From Planctomycetaceae bacterium (GTDB lineage Bacteria; Planctomycetota; Planctomycetia; Planctomycetales; Planctomycetaceae): DNA of 64,000 nucleotides. This document shows positions 18,939 through 28,775 of this stretch, piece by piece (within the stretch, counting starts at the first letter, position 1; each line of letters begins with the position of its first letter). The notes below the pieces were generated by a model. That model ran no database searches. It saw only the letters and a list, made by a program, of their open reading frames with translations, and was not told the DNA's origin. The position numbers and the translations under genes were made by a program. The stretch covers positions 496,001-560,000 of the forward strand of contig CP051247.1 in NCBI GenBank assembly GCA_017795105.1. Reading direction: 5' to 3'.

Positions 18939-19985
18939 ATGGAACTTCAGGAAGAATTTCACGAAACCGGTTTCCTCCGCTGGCGGCGGACATTTCCCTG
19001 GCTACACCTGCTGCGCGTGCCGGGAATTGCCGCCCGAATGCCGATTCTTTTCGTGGGATTCCTGACGAGCCTTCTCCTGTTGATGCTGGACGCTGCCCTT
19101 GGAAACCCGCTCTTTCCACACGAAATCCCTCGACTTTTCATGTCCGAGGGCCGCTGGATGATCGCATTTTTTGAATCGATCCTCCCCAGCGTGACGGGCT
19201 ATGGTCTCTGGCGAACGATATCGATGGGAGACTACCAGCTGCTGTTCACCAGTGTTCTCCCACGACTTGTTCTGCATATCATTTCCGGACTGATCCTCTG
19301 CCGGCTCGCGGGATCTGCCTTTACAACGGGAAGTTGTACCGGTCTAAAAAGCTCGATCAGCAGTGGCTTCCGCAACCTGCCGGCCGCGGCGCTCAGCCTG
19401 ATTCTTCCCGTCCTTCTGCTTAGTCTGCTGGGACTTGTTTCGTGGGGAATCGCGGCTCTGAGCGGGATTCCCGGATTGGGAAGCTGGCTTTACGCAGCCT
19501 TCTACGGCCCCGGGCTCGCCATCACCTTTGTGATGCTCGTCTTTGCAATTGGCGTCCTCATCGGCTGGCCGTTGCTGATGCCGGCAATCGCTATTGAAGG
19601 AGGCGACGGATTTGATGCCTGGAGCCGCTGTTTCGACTACGTGCGTTCGCGTTTGATTTCACTGCTGGTCATGTTCGCGCCGACGATTCTCCTGGGACTG
19701 GCCATCTACGCGATTCTCGGCGATCTCACCCTGTTGACCTGGAACTGGCTCGATGGACTCGCCCACAACTCTGGAGCGGATCTGTCTCGAATCGTCGCGA
19801 ACTTCAACGGAACTTACCGGATCGCAGCCCAACTGCCCGAGGATCCGTTTTCGACCTGGAAGATTCTCTGGTACTGCGGAATCGCAGGATTTCTGAAAGC
19901 GTATTTCTGGGTGACGATTGCCTCAATCTACGTGCTGACGCGCTACAGCGTCGATCGAGTACCGATGTCGGAGTTTCGCGAGTAG
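18939..19985 (+). CDS. Multipass integral membrane protein of unknown function
   Basis: A 348-residue protein taken from the ATG at 18939 (MELQEEFHE); the frame is open 70 codons further upstream, but that extension lies in the promoter region of the divergent NagB-like gene. About six hydrophobic segments are visible, including IPILFVGFLTSLLLLMLDAA-like, LSLILPVLLLSLLGLVSWGI-like and ITFVMLVFAIGVLIGWPLLM-like stretches. A polar segment with EGGDGFDAWSRCFDYVRSR lies between late helices; similar GxDAxSRxxxYV segments occur in DUF4013/YciC-type membrane proteins (tentative). No transport motif is recognised. It is a single gene, convergent with clpC. Confidence 0.75.
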   Translation: MELQEEFHETGFLRWRRTFPWLHLLRVPGIAARMPILFVGFLTSLLLLMLDAALGNPLFPHEIPRLFMSEGRWMIAFFESILPSVTGYGLWRTISMGDYQLLFTSVLPRLVLHIISGLILCRLAGSAFTTGSCTGLKSSISSGFRNLPAAALSLILPVLLLSLLGLVSWGIAALSGIPGLGSWLYAAFYGPGLAITFVMLVFAIGVLIGWPLLMPAIAIEGGDGFDAWSRCFDYVRSRLISLLVMFAPTILLGLAIYAILGDLTLLTWNWLDGLAHNSGADLSRIVANFNGTYRIAAQLPEDPFSTWKILWYCGIAGFLKAYFWVTIASIYVLTRYSVDRVPMSEFRE

Positions 19986-20026
19986 AGCAGGGACGCCCCT
20001 GGTTGACCACGGACGGGAGTCGCAAC

Positions 20027-20099
20027 GTGTGCCGTTGGCTTTGCCAGTGGATCTCGAAGACGTTCTCCGGCTGGTGCACTGGCGGAGCCTGTGGCACAC
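20027..20099. repeat. Long imperfect inverted repeat
   Basis: Two 23-base arms (20027-20049 and 20077-20099) pair as GTGTGCC-nnn-GGCT-nn-GCCAGTG around a 27-base loop. The element sits between the convergent membrane-protein and clpC genes. It is separate from the clpC terminator at 20146-20177. It could be a dispersed structured repeat; no second copy was seen in this window. Confidence 0.55.
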
Positions 20100-20145
20100 T
20101 TCTGAATCTCGATCGCATTTCGGCCGGTAACGAACCGGTCCCACG

Positions 20146-20177
20146 AAAAAACGCCCCGTGCTTGCACACGGGGCGTT
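20146..20177 (-). terminator. Rho-independent terminator of clpC
   Basis: Perfect 11-base arms, AACGCCCCGTG and CACGGGGCGTT, with loop CTTGCA. On the minus strand a run of T follows. It lies 25 bases after the clpC stop codon. Confidence 0.8.
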
Positions 20178-20202
20178 CTCATTTCTCGTTCAGGGAAGAG
20201 CC

Positions 20203-22752
<2,550 letters not shown>

Positions 22753-23132
22753 AGAGTTCAGCTCCCTGATGCGGTCGAGTCGAGAATGACGAGCGTCATC
22801 TCCACAGGCCCTGTTTCGACATCCGCAGTCGCCTGCGTCCGTCAAATCCATTGAATTTGTATGGGATGCGTATCAAGACACGCCTGATTATCTGTAAAGA
22901 ATAGTATGCCGGTCCGAGGTTCAGGCCAACTGGAACAGCGATGGGAAAAGACATGCTGAGGGATAATCGTTAAGATCCCTTCGATCCGACTAACCTCCGG
23001 ATCGAAATCCCGCCGCCGCACGGTCATCGGTCTGAACGAACTGACCAACTTCTCATTCTAGTTGGCGATATCCCGGGCGGCAAGATTACTCGCCACCTCA
23101 ATTCCCCGCATAACTCATACCAACGATTCCCC
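22753..23132. other. Intergenic region between divergent clpC and TauE/SafE genes
   Basis: About 380 bases without a gene. On the clpC strand there is a GATAAT hexamer (around 22889-22894) that could be a -10 box, but no matching -35 box. No CIRCE or CtsR-like operator is recognisable. Nothing else is supported. Confidence 0.4.
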
Positions 23133-23876
23133 ATGGAGTTCGAAACCTGGCACTGGATTCTCTTTACCGGGGTCGTTGTCGTCTCCGGATTCGTCCAGAG
23201 TGCCCTGGGATTCGGATATGCGCTCGTCGCGATGTCGGTTCTACCCGCATTGACGGGTGTGAAGGATGCCAATCTGATCGTTTCGTTTTCCGCATTCGCA
23301 CCGCTCGCGATCGCTGCCTGGTCCTACCGTCGACACCTCGTCCCGGAGTCGCTGCTGCTGGCGATCGGCTCTTCACTGGCTGCGCTCCCAATTGGCCTCG
23401 CCGTTCTCGTGCTCTCCATCGACGACATTCTGGTGAGACTCACCGGTGTCGTGATTCTGCTGATGGCGATTGATGGACTCATCCGGAAATCGGTGCCGAA
23501 GGAGCAGGGGCCTGCTTCGAAACTCTGGACGTGCACCGCAGGCGCTGTGAGCGGATTTCTTGCTGGAGCGGTCACGATCGGCGGCCCTCCGATTGCGATC
23601 TATGCCGCCCGCAGACCCTGGCCACCGAATCAGATGAAGGCCTTTCTGACGACATTCCTGCTCATCACCTCGGTGGTGAAGCTGGCAGCGCTGGCGACAA
23701 CAGGGCTCGTCAACAAACAGGTGCTCCTGCTCTCCGCCATCGCGATTCCGATCGCCTATGTCGGAGGAGAACTCGGCGTGCGAGGAACGAAACACATCAA
23801 CGCGAAACTGTTCCGGACTCTCACGCTGATCGTGCTGTCGATCATCGCCACGTTGATGATTGCGCGCGGAGCGTGA
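23133..23876 (+). CDS. Sulfite exporter TauE/SafE family permease
   Basis: A 247-residue integral membrane protein with about seven or eight hydrophobic helices. The TauE/SafE pattern is visible in both halves: the first has GFVQSALGFGYALVAMSVLP and the second GAVSGFLAGAVTIGGPPIAIY, the repeated GxxxGxxG-type motif of the family. Members move small organic or inorganic anions such as sulfite, sulfoacetate or taurine-derived compounds across the inner membrane. No neighbouring sulfur-metabolism gene is present, so the substrate is unknown. No clear Shine-Dalgarno site precedes the ATG. Confidence 0.88.
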   Translation: MEFETWHWILFTGVVVVSGFVQSALGFGYALVAMSVLPALTGVKDANLIVSFSAFAPLAIAAWSYRRHLVPESLLLAIGSSLAALPIGLAVLVLSIDDILVRLTGVVILLMAIDGLIRKSVPKEQGPASKLWTCTAGAVSGFLAGAVTIGGPPIAIYAARRPWPPNQMKAFLTTFLLITSVVKLAALATTGLVNKQVLLLSAIAIPIAYVGGELGVRGTKHINAKLFRTLTLIVLSIIATLMIARGA

Positions 23877-24154
23877 TCACGCAGGGCAGCGTGCCCCGTT
23901 CGTCACGGAAGGGTGACGAAGTCACAAGAGGCCACGCCGTGGACGAGATCTCTCCGAGAATCGAACGATTCGGATCATACAACGCGAATGGTACTGCCGT
24001 CTGCCGCTGCGCTACCCGTCCGCAGAGTCGGACGGGCCACCCGCGTCAACGACCGTGACTGGAGACAGCCGTTCCTTGCATCGAACACACATTAGCTCGG
24101 ATACGACTTCGCGTATCCCAAGCTACGGATTTAAGAGCGACGCGAACGCCAGTT
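23877..24154. repeat. Hairpin-rich intergenic block with repeat copies
   Basis: Between two convergent genes lie three structured units. First, 23896-23932 carries a small hairpin followed by the 22-base segment identical to 855-876. Second, 24015-24036 is CCCGTCCG-CAGAGT-CGGACGGG; read on the minus strand with its flank it matches the GGTGGCCCG-n-CCG...CGG-n-CGGGT pattern of copy A. Third, 24093-24125 is an inverted repeat, TAGCTCGGATACG with CGTATCCCAAGCTA. No gene is seen here. Confidence 0.6.
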
Positions 24155-25741
24155 TTAGCGACTCGCGGTCGCTTCCAGAACTTCTTCGCTGTAGAACCGG
24201 GCGTCGTCCCAGAGGTCGATGATGTAGTCCTGGAATTCTTCGGCGTTGCGATCTTCGCCTTTGTCTTCTTTGACGATCGTCTCGGCGGCTTCCTTCAGTG
24301 ATAGGTACGCCGTTCGTGCCTTCTCCAGTGACTTCTTGATGTCTTCCGAGACGGATTCGTCGGCCTGGATCAGCTCGTAGTCCTTCTCGAACTGGCCGGC
24401 TCGAAGTTTGGGCGAAACGCGTTCGCGGACTCGTTCTGCGATCTCGGGAGCGACATCAGCCAGGTATTCCTTATGAAACTTCCGCATCAGAATGCGACGC
24501 TGAGACAGTGACGCGTTCGGGAAGCTGGCGACTTTCCCGACCATGTAACGCATGTAGTCTTCCAGCAGAGACATGCAGATCACCGTGTAGACTGCCGAGT
24601 CGCCGTAGTAAGCACCCGCCGTGTTATGAGCCAGATCACGGCCGAACTCGCGTGTGTAACGATCTTCGACGCGAGTGATGGCCCGATCCCGCAGGTCGCT
24701 GTTCAAGCTGCTCCACTGCGTATACGCATCGGCGGCGATGTCGCCCGAACGGGCGAATGAGTAGCCAATCTCTTTGTAACTCGACGAGCGAATAATCTTG
24801 TACGACACGACGCCGAGCACGGCACTGGTGCCTTCGAGCACAACAGGTCCACCGCTGTAACCCGGATAGATTTCGACATCGAGTCGAACTTCATCGGGAC
24901 GCACTTCGGCAATCTTACAGGTGCGGGCATACATGGGATCGTATTCGCCGTTGCGGCCGGGGTTCCCCATCACGAGCACTTCACTGTCGACTTTGGCCGG
25001 CTCAGTCGACCAGAGCCAGAAGTGATCATCGGGAACCGGTTCAGGCAGGCGGAGCAGGGCGACATCCTGCTTGCGGTCGTAAAAGAACAGACGGGCACCG
25101 CTGAAAGTCACTTCACGGTCTTCATCCGGAAAAAAGGTATAGGTGAGATCAGCGACGTTCTTGGCGGCCACGCAGTGCGCAGCGGTGACAATCGTCTGAC
25201 GATCGCCGTAAAGAAATCCGGAACCAAAACCGCCGTCCGGCATCTTCACCAGACAGGTCGCCGATTTGATGAGCTCCCGAAACTCGCCCGCGGCCAGCAG
25301 ACCGAGATTCAGTTCGAGTTCGCCATCGGCCCGGACAGTTCGTGGTTCGCTTCGCTGAGTAATTCCGTATCCATAGACCTCGACGATGACCGGCTTCACG
25401 TGCGTCACTTCGAAGACTGCGGAGAGCTCGCCCTGAGTGAGCGGGACGGTATCGAGCACTTCTTCGCTCTCGGCATCGAGCAGCCGCACGGTCGAGCCAA
25501 GCGTGTCGGTCTTTACGGTCAACTCCCGTTTCTGCGGAGTCGCAGACGCTGGTGGAGGAGCAGGTGAGCTTCCGTCCGAAGAGCCCGACATCGGCGATTG
25601 AGCCGGCGAAGCGGCACCGGGCGCTATGTTCGTTTTGGGCATAACGCTAACTGCCGGAAGATCTCCGGAATCCTGCTCGCACCCCATCCCGCTGCTAATC
25701 AGCAAGCCCGCCAACACCGCCGCCAGTTGAAAACGCTTCAC
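24155..25741 (-). CDS. Trypsin-like serine protease, exported (probable lipoprotein)
   Basis: About 528 residues from a GTG at 25741 with GAGG nine bases upstream; a TTG at 25756 is the alternative. The hydrophobic N-terminus ends at Cys21 (LISSGMGC), suggesting a lipoprotein although the lipobox is not ideal. A Pro/Ser-rich linker and a beta-rich region (about 72-150) precede an S1/S1C protease domain with an intact triad by pattern: His189 in TAAHC, Asp226 in DVALLRL and Ser296 in GYSGGP. After about residue 360 comes a long charged helical region with no PDZ domain, so it is not a normal DegP. The substrate is unknown. Confidence 0.85.
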   Translation of the reverse strand: MKRFQLAAVLAGLLISSGMGCEQDSGDLPAVSVMPKTNIAPGAASPAQSPMSGSSDGSSPAPPPASATPQKRELTVKTDTLGSTVRLLDAESEEVLDTVPLTQGELSAVFEVTHVKPVIVEVYGYGITQRSEPRTVRADGELELNLGLLAAGEFRELIKSATCLVKMPDGGFGSGFLYGDRQTIVTAAHCVAAKNVADLTYTFFPDEDREVTFSGARLFFYDRKQDVALLRLPEPVPDDHFWLWSTEPAKVDSEVLVMGNPGRNGEYDPMYARTCKIAEVRPDEVRLDVEIYPGYSGGPVVLEGTSAVLGVVSYKIIRSSSYKEIGYSFARSGDIAADAYTQWSSLNSDLRDRAITRVEDRYTREFGRDLAHNTAGAYYGDSAVYTVICMSLLEDYMRYMVGKVASFPNASLSQRRILMRKFHKEYLADVAPEIAERVRERVSPKLRAGQFEKDYELIQADESVSEDIKKSLEKARTAYLSLKEAAETIVKEDKGEDRNAEEFQDYIIDLWDDARFYSEEVLEATASR

Positions 25742-26116
25742 CCGTCCGCACCTCAATTAAACCGTTCGTATTTCGTTTGTTGATGACATAGAGATCATCC
25801 CGCACACCTGTTTATCAGCGAGAATACGTCAATCCTGTTTGCCCGGACAAGCGTCCAGCCTCAATTCGCTCAAAAAGGCAGCCGAGATCCCTCTTACAGG
25901 TGTTATCAGCAGAACCATCGCCACTTTGGCTGGCTTTTGGAACTGGAAAGAACGGAGCAATCGCGCCAGCCGGACTTCGGACGGACAGGCCGATCGCTTG
26001 AAAGAAAATTTCCAAATTGGCTGTCCCCCTCGAAGGCTGATTTACGCGAAGCCGAGAGTCGCGGGGACGATTCAAAAGCCCGCGACATCAACGTTCCGTC
26101 AAAAAAGGACAGCACC

Positions 26117-26812
26117 ATGAACAGCTCCCTCTTCAATATGCTCGGTTTCGCCGGTTTGCTTCTCGTTTCCACGGGCAGCGTTCAGGCTCAGGACTACTTC
26201 TCCCAGTACGGCCCGCGGTTCTATCAGCCTGGATCGACTCCGTCGTACTCTCGTCCCGTTCAGGTCGAAGAGAGACACGGTGCGGATGAATACGTTCGGC
26301 CGAACAGAACTTGGGAGCCTGAACCGACCCTGTTTGTGCCGCCAAGGAATGACCATCAGGTTGTGAATGTCAGTGAGATTGGCTTCGCCGGAGAAATCTG
26401 CAACGGCGAGATCATCGTCACCCGTGTCATCCACCGTTCCGAAGCATGTCGCATCGGGCTGGAAGAAGGGGACATCATTCTGAGTATGGATCGCCGGAAG
26501 ATCTTCTGTGAGCACGACATCGAAGACATCCTCTCGGGCTGCCGAAACACGGTCTGCATGCTGGTGCGTAAGTGCGACTGCGAACGAATCACCGAAATGG
26601 ACGCCCGGTTGCCTCGATCCGGCTGCGGATACCGACGCCAGACGGTGCATGTCGAACCGATCTACGACCGACCGGTTATCAGCGACTACGATTACCGACG
26701 TCCAACTCCTTACAGCCAGCTACGATATGGCTACCGGGGCGGCCCGCGGGAACGGTACGACTTCGAGGTGCGGACCGGCAAGGTCCAGTTTGGAGTCTCT
26801 CTGGGACGCTAG
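26117..26812 (+). CDS. Secreted PDZ-like domain protein, Cys-rich
   Basis: A 231-residue protein from the ATG at 26117 with AAAGGAC upstream. The signal peptide is MNSSLFNMLGFAGLLLVSTGSVQAQ. A Tyr/Pro/Arg-rich segment follows. The central part (about 85-155) resembles a PDZ domain: VTRVIHRSEACRIGLEEGDIILSMDRRKI, then a helix DIEDILSGC and the strand VCMLVRKC. Eight Cys occur between residues 95 and 180, which could form disulfides outside the cytoplasm. The C-terminus is again rich in Tyr, Arg and Pro. No protease domain is attached. Function unknown, possibly a scaffold in the envelope. Confidence 0.78.
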   Translation: MNSSLFNMLGFAGLLLVSTGSVQAQDYFSQYGPRFYQPGSTPSYSRPVQVEERHGADEYVRPNRTWEPEPTLFVPPRNDHQVVNVSEIGFAGEICNGEIIVTRVIHRSEACRIGLEEGDIILSMDRRKIFCEHDIEDILSGCRNTVCMLVRKCDCERITEMDARLPRSGCGYRRQTVHVEPIYDRPVISDYDYRRPTPYSQLRYGYRGGPRERYDFEVRTGKVQFGVSLGR

Positions 26813-26899
26813 TCAGAAGTTTGAAGAAGCCTTCCGTTGAACGGCGAGCTGGATCGGACACTCAAAGCTCGCATGAACGACGAAAGGATGAGGGGAGAG

Positions 26900-26932
26900 G
26901 CCCTCGTGGAGAATATCCACGAGGGCTTTTTT
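26900..26932 (+). terminator. Rho-independent terminator of the PDZ protein gene
   Basis: Perfect 11-base arms, GCCCTCGTGGA and TCCACGAGGGC, with loop GAATA and then six T. It lies 88 bases after the stop. Confidence 0.85.
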
Positions 26933-27063
26933 CGTATTCTGTCGCCATCTGCTGTCTCAGCCCCGGTTTGCGGCAACAGGCGGCCTTCCTTGGTTTCCCT
27001 CCGCGCTCCCGGTACACTCGGCCTCGTTCCGAAACCTTTACTTACACGAAAGATGCAGTCGTC

Positions 27064-27552
27064 ATGGGTTCTTTCGCCTGTCGGCGGATCGCCATTGGTG
27101 GAGATCACGCTGGATTTGTCATGAAAACCGAGTTGATCTCCACGCTTTCCGCGCTGGACATCGAACTGATCGACTGTGGCTCTTTTGACCAGAATCCGTC
27201 CGATTTCCCGATGTTCGCCGAGAAGGTCGCCGAAAAAATCCTTTCCGGAGAAGTCGAACGAGGCCTGCTGGTTTGCGGAAGCGGCGTTGGAGTAAGCGTA
27301 GCCGCGAATAAGATTCCCGGCATTCGGGCAAGCCTCTGCCACGATTCCTACTCCGCCCATCAGGGAGTCGAACATGACGACATGAACGTGCTTTGCCTGG
27401 GAGCCCGCGTCATCGGCCCCTCGCTGGCCACTGAGATCGTGCACTCGTTCCTGTCAGCGACCTACGCTCCTCAGCCGCGGCATCAGGCGCGTGTCGACAT
27501 GATCAATGCGATCGAACAACGGGCTCTCGACGGGCACTACTCGAAAAAATAG
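27064..27552 (+). CDS. rpiB: Ribose 5-phosphate isomerase B
   Basis: A 162-residue RpiB/LacAB family isomerase from the ATG at 27064. Signatures are GGDHAGFVMK near the N-terminus, DCGS with SDFPMFAEKVAE, the catalytic Cys loop CGSGVGVSVAANK and HDDMNVLCLGARVIG. It interconverts ribulose 5-phosphate and ribose 5-phosphate in the non-oxidative pentose phosphate pathway in the cytoplasm. Length and motif order are normal. An aldo/keto reductase gene follows 33 bases later in the same direction, and an operon is likely. Confidence 0.94.
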   Translation: MGSFACRRIAIGGDHAGFVMKTELISTLSALDIELIDCGSFDQNPSDFPMFAEKVAEKILSGEVERGLLVCGSGVGVSVAANKIPGIRASLCHDSYSAHQGVEHDDMNVLCLGARVIGPSLATEIVHSFLSATYAPQPRHQARVDMINAIEQRALDGHYSKK

Positions 27553-27585
27553 ATTCACGCGGCGTCCAAAACAGGAGAGAGGACG

Positions 27586-28575
27586 ATGAGAACTCGCCCG
27601 CTGGGACGCACTGGACTCCAGGTTTCGCGGATTGGTCTTGGCCTGGCCGCGTTGGGGCGACCAGGTTACATCAATCTCGGCCACGCAGACGATCTGCAGC
27701 ACGAATACGATGTCGCTGCGATGCAGGACCGAGCCGCACAGGTGCTGCAAGCCGCTTATGAAGGCGGCGTACGCTACTTCGATGCCGCCCGTTCTTACGG
27801 AAAAGCCGAGCAGTTCCTCGGTGAATGGCTAAAGTCGGCTCAGGTCGAGGACGTCGCCATCGGCTCGAAATGGGGCTACGAATACACGGCCGACTGGCAG
27901 ATCGATGCCGACGTGCACGAGGAAAAACAGCACACCGTTGAACGCCTCGACCAGCAATGGGTAGAAACGCGAGCAACTCTCGGCTCCCGTCTCAATCTCT
28001 ACCAGATTCATTCCGCCACTTTGGAAAGCGGCGTGCTCGAGAACACAGCGGTGCTGAGCCGACTTGTTGAACTCAAGCACAATCACATCGCCATCGGACT
28101 GAGCGTGAGCGGACCTCGCCAGCGGGAAACCATCGAGAAAGCAATCGACGTCGAACGCGACGGCGTGCAGGTGTTCGATACCGTTCAGGCCACTTGGAAT
28201 TTGCTGGAAACGTCAGCTGGTCCCGCGCTCCGGTCCGCTCATCAGGCCGGACTCGGCGTCATCATTAAAGAATCGCTGGCCAACGGACGCCTGACCGTAA
28301 GAAATACCAATCCCGCTTTTGCCGCCGCGCGAAAACGACTCTCAGCTCTCGCGGACGAGCAGGGCGTTTCGATCGATGCGATCGCCATTGCAGCCGTGCT
28401 GGAGCAACCCTGGGTCGATGTCGTTCTCAGCGGTGCGGCTACAATCGAGCACCTGGAGTCCAACCTTCAGGCGACGCGTGTTTCGGCAGACATCGATTTG
28501 AGCGGGCAGCTCGCTGAGCTCGTCGAATCGCCGGAAGACTACTGGGCCACCCGAAGCGACCTGGCCTGGAACTAG
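27586..28575 (+). CDS. Aldo/keto reductase
   Basis: A 329-residue protein with a strong ribosome site (AGGAGAGAGGACG). It begins MRTRPLGRTGLQVSRIGLG, the standard AKR start. The catalytic tetrad is visible: Asp and Tyr in YFDAARSYG, Lys in GSKWGY and His in YQIHSA. The NADPH-binding end is less canonical (DVVLSGAATIEHLESNL in place of the usual IPG...xxN), similar to AKR subfamilies of the D-threo-aldose dehydrogenase kind. It is probably cytoplasmic and NADPH-dependent, acting on a sugar or small aldehyde. It is likely co-transcribed with rpiB. Confidence 0.88.
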   Translation: MRTRPLGRTGLQVSRIGLGLAALGRPGYINLGHADDLQHEYDVAAMQDRAAQVLQAAYEGGVRYFDAARSYGKAEQFLGEWLKSAQVEDVAIGSKWGYEYTADWQIDADVHEEKQHTVERLDQQWVETRATLGSRLNLYQIHSATLESGVLENTAVLSRLVELKHNHIAIGLSVSGPRQRETIEKAIDVERDGVQVFDTVQATWNLLETSAGPALRSAHQAGLGVIIKESLANGRLTVRNTNPAFAAARKRLSALADEQGVSIDAIAIAAVLEQPWVDVVLSGAATIEHLESNLQATRVSADIDLSGQLAELVESPEDYWATRSDLAWN

Positions 28576-28775
28576 AGCGGTTCGGCGCTAACTGGTGCTC
28601 TTCTGTCGATTTCTGGCGTCGACGGCTCGTTTCTTCATTAAATCTTCAAATCGAGTGTCACCCTGTTAAACGTTTCCCATCGGAGAGACGATACTGGTCG
28701 CTCCGACGGAATCGCTGTAAGATCGAACAGCAGTCCACAGATCGCATTGACCCTCAGTTCAGAAACCAGGCAGCC

